This document shows, piece after piece, positions 37,063 through 45,855 of a DNA stretch of 64,000 nt. The notes under the pieces are model-generated. The model did no database searches. It had not been told where the DNA came from and saw only the letters and a program-made list of their open reading frames with translations. The translations under genes and the position numbers were made by a program. Numbering within the stretch: the stretch's first letter is position 1; each line of letters begins with the position of its first letter. Source of the DNA: Alphaproteobacteria bacterium (lineage in GTDB: Bacteria; Pseudomonadota; Alphaproteobacteria; UBA8366); the NCBI GenBank assembly GCA_028281325.1, contig JANQKC010000009.1, positions 186,001 through 250,000 on the forward strand, read 5' to 3'.

Positions 37063-37554
37063 CTAAACTGTATAGACTGCGCGCTCCATCCGCTTTTCGA
37101 CCGACCCGAAGACTCCCCCCAGCAGCATGTCCACCTCCGTCCCGTTGTCGGACAACGGCAGCAGCAACCGTTGATACGCAAGCCACCCTCCGCCCCCAAT
37201 GGGAACGGTGCGTTGTATGACGTGGGGCCGGTGCGTCGTCACGACATCGGCGTAATCGGTCAGCACATCGCGCTCGAAATACGCGATGCCGGGATCGTCC
37301 AAGTAACAACCGGTATAGGCCCGCCGGCACAACCGGTCGACGGTTGTGCCGCATAAGCGCATGCGAAAGCGAAGAGGCGCCCGTTCGACATCGACAAGCA
37401 TGACGTTGCCGAGAATGCGGGTAATGTCCGCGGGGTCGAGGTCGGCCCGTCCCGGCAGCGCGCCATCCCCGATGCCCCGCCAATACGATCGCAGCGCGGC
37501 GATGCCGGGATGCTCGGTGACGCTATGGTCGTCAGGGGTGACTATGCCCCCCAT
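37063..37554 (-). CDS. PAS_5 domain protein, second copy
   Basis: 163 residues; AGGAG is seven bases before the ATG. It has the same architecture as the neighbour: LRSYWRGIGDGALPGRADLDP, VMLVDVERAPLRFRMRLCGT and LAYQRLLLPLSDNGTEVDMLLGGVFG. Identity to the neighbour is modest by eye, so this is an old duplication or two separate acquisitions. No output domain is visible. The pair lies next to the degenerate-receiver PilZ gene. Confidence 0.86.
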   Translation of the reverse strand: MGGIVTPDDHSVTEHPGIAALRSYWRGIGDGALPGRADLDPADITRILGNVMLVDVERAPLRFRMRLCGTTVDRLCRRAYTGCYLDDPGIAYFERDVLTDYADVVTTHRPHVIQRTVPIGGGGWLAYQRLLLPLSDNGTEVDMLLGGVFGSVEKRMERAVYTV

Positions 37555-37747
37555 CTCGCTACTCCTTGCCGGTCCATATCCTTACTCTAGGATTAACTAA
37601 TAAGGGGGTCTATAACCCTTAATAGATAGACCAAAGGTGCGAGACAATCGGTATCGGCGACGGCTTCGAAAAGCATCGCCGAATACCTATCACCCCATTG
37701 ATTTGCCTTTATTTCTACCCAATCGGTACAGCAACCGCCGTACCCGC

Positions 37748-38476
37748 CTACGCAACGGAATTCAACTCCGCCAGGAAGCGCACACCGATGTAGAAGCCGG
37801 ACTTGCGCACGACTTCACATTGGTAGCGAGGACCGTATTTTATCCGTAATTCGAACCGGCTGGGTGCGTTGACGATATCCGCCGGTCGGATCTTCGCCCC
37901 TTGGTCGGAGATATCGAAGATCGCGCCATGCATGACGCACTGGCTGTTATTGTAGACGATCTCGGCCTGTTGCAGCGTCCGCCGGCGCGGCGCCCCCCGC
38001 CGGTCGGACGATGCCGACGGCGCCTCCGTCGACGCCGCTTCAGCGGTCGGCGCCGGCTTAACGACGAATTTGACGGCCCGCTTCTTACCGGCAATGTATA
38101 GTTTTTCGCCCAGCAGGATGACTTGCAACGATTGCAGCATCGCCCGCGGGTCGATCGAACGGGGCAAGAATCCATTCGCGTCCAATTCGACGCAGGCACG
38201 CAGTTGATCCTGGGTAGGATTGTCGCCGACGATAACGAGGTTCGCCTCCGGAAATACCCGGCGAAGCAGGCTCAGCCGGCCGTCCCGGAAATCCTCGGTC
38301 GCTTGAACCATCGAGATTACCAGTTCGGGTTCCGTCATTTCATCGACCGCCGCCACGCAGGCGTGGACGTCGTGGTGTTCACTCACGATTTCGAAAGACC
38401 CCGTTTCCAAGGTCTCCCGAAGCTTCCCGCGGGCGATCTCATCGCCGCCAATCAAACAAACCGGTGCCACCGACAT
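37748..38476 (-). CDS. Degenerate receiver domain fused to PilZ
   Basis: 242 residues. Residues 1-130 resemble a NarL-type receiver domain (APVCLIGGDEIARGKLRETL), but the acidic pocket is replaced by Gly-Gly and the expected phosphoacceptor after PELVIS is Met. The N-terminus matches the two LuxR-like proteins in this window. Residues 160-238 are a PilZ domain: an Arg-rich RRGAPRRR motif and the DISDQGAKIRP motif, ending in IGVRFL, so the protein likely binds cyclic di-GMP. The ATG is used; no strong ribosome site is visible. Confidence 0.82.
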   Translation of the reverse strand: MSVAPVCLIGGDEIARGKLRETLETGSFEIVSEHHDVHACVAAVDEMTEPELVISMVQATEDFRDGRLSLLRRVFPEANLVIVGDNPTQDQLRACVELDANGFLPRSIDPRAMLQSLQVILLGEKLYIAGKKRAVKFVVKPAPTAEAASTEAPSASSDRRGAPRRRTLQQAEIVYNNSQCVMHGAIFDISDQGAKIRPADIVNAPSRFELRIKYGPRYQCEVVRKSGFYIGVRFLAELNSVA

Positions 38477-38650
38477 TACTGCAATCCACTCTTTACAATT
38501 ATTTGATTTCTCGAATTTTTGTCTGGATAACGATACCTAATTACCCTGTAGGACTTTATTATCTAAGTAAACCTTTCGGAAGTCCCTAATAACATTGGCC
38601 TAGACCATAAGTAATAAGCTAATTTAGACTTTTGGCCCATCTGCGCGCCC

Positions 38651-39022
38651 TCACCCGTCCAAACACAGCTCGATCCAGGTCGACGCGTAGTCGGCCGCCT
38701 TGTCCGTCATTTGCAGGCTGGCCTGCCCGCCCGTATTGCGTGCGGCGATCCAGCCGTCCTTGATCAGTTCGACCACCTGAAGCCGCGTCGCCGAAGGCGG
38801 CAGATTCAGGAGATCACTCAACTTGGCGATATCCATGCAGCAACCCTCGATCTGGCCGAGCACGACCAAATCCAGAATGCCGGCCCCTTGCGCCGATATC
38901 CCGGCCTCGCGCTGCGCCAGAAAGTACCGCGTCCGCCGCTTCAAAACGCTGCGGCAGAGCGCAACGTCGGACGCATAAGGCCCTTGCCCGCTCCCCGATT
39001 CTTGATGTGCTTGCGCCTGCAT
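38651..39022 (-). CDS. Winged-helix (MarR-like) DNA-binding protein
   Basis: 123 residues from ATG 39022, preceded by GAGG at good spacing; the frame is open about 26 codons further. LCRSVLKRRTRYFLAQREAG is followed by a winged-helix core (MDIAKLSDLLNLPPSATRLQVVELIKDGWI, then LQMTDKAADYASTWI). It is related to small transcriptional regulators seen in sphingomonads and Rhodospirillales. It lies between the Flp pilin and the PilZ gene and may regulate them. Confidence 0.7.
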   Translation of the reverse strand: MQAQAHQESGSGQGPYASDVALCRSVLKRRTRYFLAQREAGISAQGAGILDLVVLGQIEGCCMDIAKLSDLLNLPPSATRLQVVELIKDGWIAARNTGGQASLQMTDKAADYASTWIELCLDG

Positions 39023-39096
39023 CGTCAGCCTCGAACTTTCCCCGGTGTCATGCGCTTTCATTGCGCACTTTATTGATTGCCGAACGGCCCCCTCGT

Positions 39097-39264
39097 TCAA
39101 TTCATTGAATTCGTTGCGGCGCCAATCGTGCCGCTGAACGAACCACCCATACTATCGAGGGCGGCGACCAGAACGACCGCCACAAGCGCTATGAGTAAGC
39201 CATACTCGATGGCCGATGCGCCATTTTCGTCCCGCATCAGTCGCATCAGAATTGCGTTGACCAT
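39097..39264 (-). CDS. Flp/Fap pilin, short
   Basis: 55 residues from ATG 39264, preceded by GGGAGAGG. The product has the Flp pilin pattern: a short basic leader, MRDENGASAIEYGLLIALVAV with the Gly/Ala-Ser-Ala-Ile-Glu-Tyr processing and assembly motif, and a hydrophobic helix. It is a class IVb prepilin for tight adherence. It lies downstream of a LuxR-type regulator gene on the same strand and upstream of the winged-helix gene. The usual tad machinery genes are not in the window. Confidence 0.88.
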   Translation of the reverse strand: MVNAILMRLMRDENGASAIEYGLLIALVAVVLVAALDSMGGSFSGTIGAATNSMN

Positions 39265-39478
39265 GATACCTCTCCCGACGCCACATATGTTGACGGCGCT
39301 TGAATTGCCGTCTTGTTGTTGTCTTTCGGGCCTCTTTCCGTCCGGTGTTGGGACCCGGATCTTTCGAGGGAGCCGATTGACGTCTTGGAGGTAGAGTATC
39401 AGGACGATGGGCTTGTTCTACGGCGATTTGAACCGATTAAGAATTATCCCTTTCGTGATCTGCTTGCATTACAAAGGG

Positions 39479-39504
39479 TTAGGGACCCTGCCTCGGGTCC
39501 CTAA
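39479..39504. terminator. Strong hairpin between regulator and flp
   Basis: A perfect ten-base stem, TTAGGGACCC paired with GGGTCCCTAA, around a six-base loop. It lies after the stop of the LuxR-like gene and 215 bases before the flp start. No clear T-run follows on the minus strand; on the plus strand the sequence ATTTTAG follows. It may be a terminator, an attenuator or an mRNA-stabilising hairpin for the flp transcript. Confidence 0.5.
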
Positions 39505-39560
39505 ATTTTAGTTCAATTTCAGATGATTAGCGGAAAATCGCCACCGCCGGAGCAACGCGC

Positions 39561-40235
39561 TCACGCGGCGTCGCCGGCCTTGCGGTCGTGCACCCCGGCC
39601 CGAAGGGCCCAAAGCGCCGCTTGAGTCCGGTTCGATACACCAAGCTTTCGGATCAGCGATTTCATATGGATTTTCACCGTCGCGGCGGTGATGCCGAGCC
39701 GGCGCGCCATCTGCTTGTTGGACAGACCGAGCGTCAGGCACTCAAGGATATCCTGCTCCCGCGGCGTCAGATCGCGCAGCCGGCCGGCCTCTTCGAGGCC
39801 GGCTCCGGTCCCGTCCATATCGCCACGCAACCAAGCCGTGGCGAGACTGGACGGAAACACCGTCTCGCCCAGCGAAATCAGGTTTAACGAATGAATGAAG
39901 GCATCCTTGGAAATCGAACTCAGCAGGTAGCCGTTGGCGCCGACGCGCAAAGAAGCGCCGAGTTCCTCGACCGACAACGCAAAGGACACGAGGACGATCC
40001 GCGCTTGGGCGTACTCGGCACGCAATCGATCGACCGCGGCTTCGGATTCCTCGGTCACGCCGGTCGTGACATAAATGATGATTTCCGGCTCGGGATTTCC
40101 ATCAGGCGGCTCAAGGCACTCCTCGACGCGGTCAAATTCGGCCACCGTTCGAAACGCGGATTCCTTCAGAAATCCGTCCAAACCGCGTCGGAATAAATCA
40201 CTGCCGCCGACCAAGAATACAGGTGCTTGAGACAC
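39561..40235 (-). CDS. LuxR-type regulator with degenerate receiver, flp-associated
   Basis: 224 residues from the GTG at 40235 (after GGGGGAG), which gives VSQAPVFLVGG, matching the paralogue at 45856. The receiver (residues 1-125) lacks the acidic pocket (GGS) and has Val where the phosphoacceptor Asp should be (EIIIYVTTG). The C-terminal LuxR/NarL helix-turn-helix is intact: LTPREQDILECLTLG, then ITAATVKIHMKSLIRKLG. It probably responds to something other than phosphorylation. The flp pilin gene lies downstream. Confidence 0.88.
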   Translation of the reverse strand: MSQAPVFLVGGSDLFRRGLDGFLKESAFRTVAEFDRVEECLEPPDGNPEPEIIIYVTTGVTEESEAAVDRLRAEYAQARIVLVSFALSVEELGASLRVGANGYLLSSISKDAFIHSLNLISLGETVFPSSLATAWLRGDMDGTGAGLEEAGRLRDLTPREQDILECLTLGLSNKQMARRLGITAATVKIHMKSLIRKLGVSNRTQAALWALRAGVHDRKAGDAA

Positions 40236-40595
40236 GCTCTCCCCCAAGAGGCAAGCACCCCTCCCAACACTATAATTATACCAAATTTCATAGGAATTTG
40301 CATCTGTATTTTAATATACATATGTTTTCATTTAACTGTATTTGTATTTTGATAATAAAATAACCATTTGATCTATATATATTTATAAATACCCAAATAT
40401 ATATGCATGGCTGCTTTTCAACCAGAGCATGACCCAAAATGGCCGAAGCGGTCCGCCCTCTCGCCCTGCGATACATCCGCGGGTTGAGCGGCGATCCGTG
40501 ATCGGACGCCGCCCCTAGCGGCATGTCAGACGAACATCATGAACCACTGGCAGCGACCGTCGCGCGTGCTAAGTTTTACCGAGAGGGTATCGAGC
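40236..40595. other. AT-rich promoter region
   Basis: About 360 bp between the divergent LuxR-like and DUF1194 genes. Bases 40265-40415 are strongly AT-rich with runs of TATAT and AAT. The sequence from 40430 to 40595 is GC-rich. No RNA gene or clear operator was seen; the region likely carries the promoters of both neighbours. Confidence 0.55.
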
Positions 40596-41492
40596 ATGCA
40601 GCACGCAATGACGGCAAAGCGCTTTCGCGGACCGACCGGGCCGTTCCGCCGGTTTCTATCGGTCGGGTTGGCCCTATTCCTGACGGTATCGATCGGCGCG
40701 GGCCTTGCGGCGAAAGAGAAGCCGGTCGACCTGGAACTCCTGCTTGCCGTGGACGTATCCGGCAGCGTCGATGCGGAAGAAGCGCTGCTGCAACGCAACG
40801 GCTATCTCGGCGCGCTGCGCAATCCCGAGGTCATCGCCGCCATCAAGTCCGGCATGCTCGGCCGGATCGCCCTCAGCTACGTGGAATGGGCCGGCCTCGG
40901 CTACTACAAGGTCATCGTCGATTGGACGGAAATCCACGACGAGGCGAGCGCGGTCGCCTTTGCCGACAAACTGGCCGCCGCCCCCATCGTCACCGCGCAT
41001 CGCACGTCGGTCAGCGACGCCATCGATCTGTCCGTGCCACGCTTCACTGGAAACGGCTTTGAAGGCACGCGGCGTATTCTGGATGTCTCCGGCGACGGCT
41101 CCAACAACTATGGCCGGCTGGTGACCGACGCCCGCGACGATGCCGTGGCCGCCGGCATCACCGTAAACGGCCTGCCGATCGTCACCGACCAGACCAATGC
41201 GGTCTACCCGACGATTCCCGATATCGACCTTTTCTATCGGGACTGCGTCATCGGCGGACCCGGCGCCTTCTATGTGGTTGCGAACGGCTTCGAGGATTTC
41301 GACCGCGCGGTCCGCAAGAAGCTGATTCTCGAAATCGCCGGCCGGACCCCACCGACGGAATCGCAACGCGCCGCCGCTTCGCCTGATTTTGGCCCTTCGC
41401 GGCTTTGGCGTGTCGCCGAACGCGAGTCGCCGCCCTGCAATATCGGCGAGTGGCGCTGGCTCGGCATCATCACCGGCGGTACGGGCGAGTAA
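40596..41492 (+). CDS. DUF1194 (von Willebrand factor A-like) protein
   Basis: 298 residues from ATG 40596, with GAGAGGG eight bases upstream; earlier ATGs lack a ribosome site. A membrane or signal segment near residues 17-36 is followed by a VWA-type domain with the DVSGSVD metal site (MIDAS), then HRTSVSDAID and ILDVSGDGSNNYG. The C-terminal DUF1194 region ends in PPCNIGEWRW. It is probably exported and binds another protein or a surface ligand; the function is unknown. Confidence 0.87.
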   Translation: MQHAMTAKRFRGPTGPFRRFLSVGLALFLTVSIGAGLAAKEKPVDLELLLAVDVSGSVDAEEALLQRNGYLGALRNPEVIAAIKSGMLGRIALSYVEWAGLGYYKVIVDWTEIHDEASAVAFADKLAAAPIVTAHRTSVSDAIDLSVPRFTGNGFEGTRRILDVSGDGSNNYGRLVTDARDDAVAAGITVNGLPIVTDQTNAVYPTIPDIDLFYRDCVIGGPGAFYVVANGFEDFDRAVRKKLILEIAGRTPPTESQRAAASPDFGPSRLWRVAERESPPCNIGEWRWLGIITGGTGE

Positions 41493-41539
41493 CCCAACGG
41501 CCCGACGCCGGCCGAGCCGACCCGGGAAATGCCTAATTT

Positions 41540-41553
41540 TTGATCTGCATCAA
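41540..41553. promoter_or_regulatory. FNR/FixK-type box
   Basis: TTGATCTGCATCAA is a perfect TTGAT-N4-ATCAA palindrome. It lies 47 bases after the DUF1194 stop and about 180 bases before the small membrane protein gene. The regulated gene is most likely that small protein or the shorter upstream frame starting at 41598, about 50 bases from the box centre. Confidence 0.7.
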
Positions 41554-41729
41554 TTCTCGAGTGCGCCACGCTCGATAGGCTCTTCAATGGGACTGTAATG
41601 CCTCACAGCTCCCAAATTGCGCCAGCGCCCCGGCATCGGATCGAACAGGCGGCAACCCTGCCGACACTTTGTCGGGGCGCACCGGGCGAGGGTGGAAACG
41701 CATACGAACAACCAGACACGAGCGACGAC

Positions 41730-41837
41730 ATGACCGACGGCGAAATCGCATATCTTTCGATGGTAATGATCCTATGGTTCTCCTTCATCATCGTGATGGG
41801 GTGCCTTTCGATGAGTGAAGAGAAACGCAGAGACTAG
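41730..41837 (+). CDS. Tiny membrane protein (35 residues)
   Basis: MTDGEIAYLSMVMILWFSF begins a single predicted membrane helix with a short acidic N-terminus and a basic EEKRRD tail. The frame is open upstream to 41598, so the true start could be there. No strong ribosome site is visible. It may be a small oxygen-regulated membrane protein because a perfect FNR-type box lies upstream. Confidence 0.42.
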   Translation: MTDGEIAYLSMVMILWFSFIIVMGCLSMSEEKRRD

Positions 41838-41946
41838 GGTTTCGCCGACCCGGTGGCATAGTGTCGTTAAGGGTTGTTGCCTGTCGCCGTTCACGGTCGG
41901 CGCACAACCGCGGTTGGCGTGGCCAGGCGGGCCGGCAAAGCGACCC

Positions 41947-42186
41947 TTAGTTCAGATAGTCCGTTTCCTTGGCGCGCAGTGCCGTCCGGGCATCCTCGAT
42001 CAGCGCCTCATACCGCCCCTGGCACGCCAGGTCATTGTTCGCGACCAAGCATTGCAGCACGTTCTGCAGCGTGTACTTGAGGTCCTCGACCTGCGCCCGA
42101 AGGCCGACGATCTGGCATGTATGCTCGAACCGGCCCGCGCCGTCCTCGTCGGAAACCAAACCACCCCGTTGCGTATGATGGGTCAT
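41947..42186 (-). CDS. Small helical protein, hypothetical
   Basis: 79 residues. The central part (CQIVGLRAQVEDLKYTLQNVLQCLV) looks like an amphipathic helix or coiled coil, followed by NNDLACQGRYEALIEDARTALRAKETDYLN. The ATG has no strong ribosome site. It could be a regulator or adaptor, or a spurious frame; no family is recognised. Confidence 0.45.
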   Translation of the reverse strand: MTHHTQRGGLVSDEDGAGRFEHTCQIVGLRAQVEDLKYTLQNVLQCLVANNDLACQGRYEALIEDARTALRAKETDYLN

Positions 42187-42650
42187 TTTTATAACACCAA
42201 TATCAGGTTGTGATCCGATCCTATGTCGACACGGGTCTTGGGGATATGACCGCGGTCACAGAGACGCTGGTTACGCGGCGATTCCCGACACTTACACGGT
42301 GGCACCCGGACCCTGCGACAAAACCCTAGATTGTTTATCGCTGCGTGCGCCAATCCAAAGATGTGGATTCCTGTGCCAATCGCGCCGGATCGGCGCAGGC
42401 GAGCCGGCCGAAGCGCAATCGCCGCACCGGAGAATCACCGCAGGTGAAGTGTTGGTTTGCTGTAGATTCAATACTTTATCAAAACCCGCCCTTGGAGAAG
42501 TTAGCTTTCCAGTAAGCCTTACCCGCTATCATCAAGCCGTTCTGGATGGGACGACTCTTCGTCCAGCGGCGAATGGCCACTGTTGATCCAAGACCCCGCG
42601 AAACGACTCACGAACGTGACGCAAACCGACAGGCAGGCTGACTCAGCAGA
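42187..42650. other. Intergenic region (about 464 bp)
   Basis: Mixed composition. One frame of 95 codons (42299-42586) lacks a ribosome site and domain similarity and is ignored. No hairpin with a T-run, repeat or operator stands out. The 3' part is the promoter region of the receiver gene. Confidence 0.45.
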
Positions 42651-43178
42651 ATGGCTTTCTCATTTGACCAGTTAAAGATCCTGATCGTCGACGACGACGA
42701 ATTCACGCGCGTGCTGATAAAGGAGGTGTTGCAGATCATCGGCTTCACCGCGCCGAACATCCGCTTGGCCGGCGACGGTCTGGCGGCGTTCAAACATCTC
42801 GAAGAAGAGAAAATCCATATCGTCATGTCCGATCTGCGCATGAAACCGATGGATGGCCTGACCTTCGTCCGAAAGCTACGGGATCCCGACAACAGTCCCG
42901 ATCCCTTCGTTCCGGTCATATTCTGCACCGCCTATACCGACCAGGCCAAGGTCGAACGCGCGCGCGACATGGGCGTCAACGAAGTCATCGCCAAGCCGAT
43001 CAGTATCGGGAATGTCGAAAGCCGGATCCGCGCCGTCCTCGAACAACCGCGTCCGTTCGTCAACGAAAGCTATTACTTCGGCCCGGACCGCCGCCGCCGT
43101 CACGAAGAGCCAATAGATGGCAAGGACCGTCGCCAGCAAAAGAGGGTCCATATCAAAACCGTGCGGGACGATACCTGA
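42651..43178 (+). CDS. Single-domain response regulator (CheY-like)
   Basis: 175 residues. A complete receiver domain: acidic pocket DDDE, phosphoacceptor Asp61 in VMSDLRMKPMDG, Thr/Tyr in FCTAYTD and the invariant Lys115 in IAKPIS. After residue 130 the tail contains YYFGPDRRRRHEEPIDGKDRRQ, a basic extension common in alphaproteobacterial receivers of this type. It has no output domain, so it probably acts by protein contact or phosphorelay. Its cognate kinase is not adjacent. Confidence 0.9.
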   Translation: MAFSFDQLKILIVDDDEFTRVLIKEVLQIIGFTAPNIRLAGDGLAAFKHLEEEKIHIVMSDLRMKPMDGLTFVRKLRDPDNSPDPFVPVIFCTAYTDQAKVERARDMGVNEVIAKPISIGNVESRIRAVLEQPRPFVNESYYFGPDRRRRHEEPIDGKDRRQQKRVHIKTVRDDT

Positions 43179-43292
43179 CGCCGTGCCCGGCCCGGCACCT
43201 CGACTTGATGCGAATGCCGCTACGCGGCATCATTACGGTTCCGGTTCTGACCCGCCAAGGGTCCCTCTCCATTCCCACCGATAGGTCGACCG

Positions 43293-44216
43293 ATGCCGCA
43301 ATCCGCCGTCAATTCAATGAATACGTTCGAAATCGCGCCATCCGGCAAAGCGGTCGGCGCGGAGATTCGGGGAATCGATCTCTCCCAACCGGTTCCGGAA
43401 GACGTGCGCAAGGCAATCCATCAAGCCTGGCTCAATCATCTGGTGCTGCTGTTTCGCGGACAGTCGCTGACGCCCCGGCAATATCTGGACGGCGCCCGCA
43501 TCTTCGGCGAGCCGCAAGTCGGCGCCGCGCGTAAGTATTATGAGAAGGCCGGCGTCACGTCGATTGCCAACTCGCTCGATACGCCGGAAGTCACGATCCT
43601 GTCGAACCTCGACGAGGACGGCAATCCGACCGAACGCAACAGCGGCCTCGGCAGTCTCGAGGTGGTCTGGCATTCGGACAATTCCTATATCGACCAGCCG
43701 CCGGCCGGCAGTTGTCTCTATTCGATCGAAGTGCCCGCCGAGAGCGGCAACACGTCCTTCAATAACCAATACATGGCCTACGACACCTTGCCCGACGACT
43801 TGCGTACGGCGATCCAAGGCAAGAAATCGATCCAGGATTCGACCCGCAACAGCGCCGGCGTGCTGCGCCCCGGCGTTTCCCTGCCGAGGCGCCCGTCGGA
43901 AGTACCCGGCCCGCACCATCCGCTGGTCCGCGTCCATCCGGAGACCGGCCGCAAGGCGCTGTATCTCGGTCGTCGGCGGGACTATCCGTCGCAATACATC
44001 GTCGGGATGGACGAAGACGAGAGCGAAGCCCTGCTCGACCGGCTCTGGGAACACGCGACACAGGACAAGTTCAAATGGACGCATAAATGGAAGGCGGGCG
44101 ACTTGCTGGTCTGGGACAACCGCTGCGCGATGCATTACCGCGACCCGGTCGATCCGACCCAGCGCCGGGTCATGTACCGCACCCAGTTTCAGGGCGAGAC
44201 GCCGATCCCCGGATAA
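43293..44216 (+). CDS. TauD/TfdA family dioxygenase
   Basis: 307 residues from ATG 43293; a second ATG eight codons in is also possible. Fe(II) ligands are visible as VVWHSDNSY (His127, Asp129) and the late His in NRCAMHYRD, with the oxoglutarate-binding Arg nearby (RRVMYRTQ). The N-terminus GAEIRGIDLSQPV is typical. It hydroxylates an unknown substrate. Its neighbour on the opposite strand is an M24 peptidase. Confidence 0.92.
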   Translation: MPQSAVNSMNTFEIAPSGKAVGAEIRGIDLSQPVPEDVRKAIHQAWLNHLVLLFRGQSLTPRQYLDGARIFGEPQVGAARKYYEKAGVTSIANSLDTPEVTILSNLDEDGNPTERNSGLGSLEVVWHSDNSYIDQPPAGSCLYSIEVPAESGNTSFNNQYMAYDTLPDDLRTAIQGKKSIQDSTRNSAGVLRPGVSLPRRPSEVPGPHHPLVRVHPETGRKALYLGRRRDYPSQYIVGMDEDESEALLDRLWEHATQDKFKWTHKWKAGDLLVWDNRCAMHYRDPVDPTQRRVMYRTQFQGETPIPG

Positions 44217-44228
44217 TTGCCCGCGCGG

Positions 44229-45362
44229 CTAACCGTCGACGACCAGGATTTCTTCGTTGTCGAAGTAGTCCGACCGGATCACCGGCGCGCCGTCGGTAAT
44301 CTCGACTAGGTCTTCCATGTGATAGCCGACCTCGCCGGGCCACCGAACCCGGGTTTCCACCGTCGACATCATGCCCGGCACATACACCGTGTCGTCATGC
44401 GGGCTGATCAGCGGATATTCATGCAGTTGCAGGCCGATCCCGTGCCCGTTATGGGCATAGGGGAACGGAACATCGTGCTTCTCGTGCAGCCGCGTCGCGG
44501 CTTCGAAAAGCTCTCGACCTGCGTTTCCCGGCCGCAGCATGTCGATGATCGTGTGGTGTATTTCGCGCAGCCGCCCCCACCAGGACCGGTCCACATCGGT
44601 CGGTTTGCCGAGCTTCGCGGTCCGACCGACATTGGAATAGTAGCGGCGGTAGTACCCGCCGGTATCCGCTTTGAGAATATCGCCGTCGCGCAATGCGTAA
44701 TCCGATGGGTCCATATGCGGGAAGCCGGTGTTGGGACCCGCGTTGATATGCGTGAACGCCACCGATTCCGCGCCGGACCGCAGGATCCGGTCGCTTAGGC
44801 CGTAGCACATGTCGCGTTCCGTCATGCCGGGCCGCGCGGCTTGGAAGGTTTCCATCAAGGCCTGTTCGGTCCCGCGAAACGCCCGGGTCAGGATGTCGCG
44901 TTCCCGCGGCGATTTGATCATCCGCACGCCGGCGAACAGATCCTCGCACGGCGTCACGTCAAGCGCGGGCAGCAGACGCGTCAAGGCGCCGTGATACCGC
45001 GCGCCCAGATAGTCCAGCTCGATGCCGACCCGTCCCTGTTCCAGGCCGAGGTCGCACAGAACATCCGCCAGCACCGTGATCGGCGAAGTCACGAACTCCT
45101 TATAGGTACGGATATCGGTGATCCAGGATTCCTGCCGGACATATCCTTCTTCCACCGCGCACAGAACGAAGACCGGCGCGCGTTCGCCGTCCCAGACGAT
45201 CAAAGCGAGGCGATCCCGGATATCGACCTGGGTCGATACGAAGACGTCACTGATGTAATTCACGTTCTCCGGCGACACCGCGACCACCGCGTCGCAATCG
45301 CTCTCCACAATCGCGCGGCCCATGCGGCCGAGATCGCCGACCGCGTCCTGCATTCTCTTCAT
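44229..45362 (-). CDS. M24 family (Xaa-Pro type) peptidase with an altered metal ligand
   Basis: 377 residues with a creatinase-like N-terminal domain and a pita-bread M24 domain. Metal ligands expected: Asp233 in LKADTGG is present, but the second Asp is Asn244 (YYSNVGRT). His307 in NGHGIGLQLHE, Glu336 in STVETRV and the final Glu in HMEDLVEIT are present. The change may weaken one of the two metal sites or signal an altered activity. GGAGGAG precedes the ATG. A 14-base palindrome lies about 70-85 bases upstream. Confidence 0.88.
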   Translation of the reverse strand: MKRMQDAVGDLGRMGRAIVESDCDAVVAVSPENVNYISDVFVSTQVDIRDRLALIVWDGERAPVFVLCAVEEGYVRQESWITDIRTYKEFVTSPITVLADVLCDLGLEQGRVGIELDYLGARYHGALTRLLPALDVTPCEDLFAGVRMIKSPRERDILTRAFRGTEQALMETFQAARPGMTERDMCYGLSDRILRSGAESVAFTHINAGPNTGFPHMDPSDYALRDGDILKADTGGYYRRYYSNVGRTAKLGKPTDVDRSWWGRLREIHHTIIDMLRPGNAGRELFEAATRLHEKHDVPFPYAHNGHGIGLQLHEYPLISPHDDTVYVPGMMSTVETRVRWPGEVGYHMEDLVEITDGAPVIRSDYFDNEEILVVDG

Positions 45363-45855
45363 GGCGCTGCTCTCCTCCCGTCCATCGAAGCGATGCCCTT
45401 GCCCATCATCGGTTCAACACGGCGACAAGGCAAATCTACTAGTAGATATTCCTTTGGGATGCCGGTCCACGGATGACGCCGCTCAAATTACGTTTTCACG
45501 GGCGAGGCGGTCTTCGAACACGGCCTGGAAAGGCTCATTCATGTTAAAACAGGTACGCTTTCCCAATCCGAAACGGTGCGCGGCGCCCCCTCGTGCACTC
45601 AGAACGCTCAAGCACCCGCGCCATTGAACATGGTTAACTTGAAAGCCATTCGAATCAAACTTCATTGATTTTCTTATTTAAATCAAAATTACTTGGTTAA
45701 TTTCATCTAAAAAACTTAACTATATTTTTATCCATAAAGTAATAATCCGTATTATCGAGAAATTATTTAAAATTTTACTCGATTTTTCCAGGTAATGATC
45801 ATATTTAGGTAATGCTCTTGGGAGGGAGCGCACAAAAGAGTTTTGAGGGGACGGT
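45363..45855. other. AT-rich intergenic island (about 493 bp)
   Basis: It lies between the divergent M24 peptidase and LuxR-like genes. Bases 45650-45790 are strongly AT-rich. Besides the 14-base palindrome near the M24 end I see no RNA gene. GAGGGGACGGT directly precedes the LuxR-like ATG. Confidence 0.55.
45434..45447. promoter_or_regulatory. Perfect palindrome upstream of M24 gene
   Basis: ATCTACTAGTAGAT is a perfect 14-base palindrome, 72-85 bases upstream of the M24 peptidase start. It shares the ACTAGT core with the TetR operator at 35229. It is probably an operator for an unidentified repressor. Confidence 0.5.
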
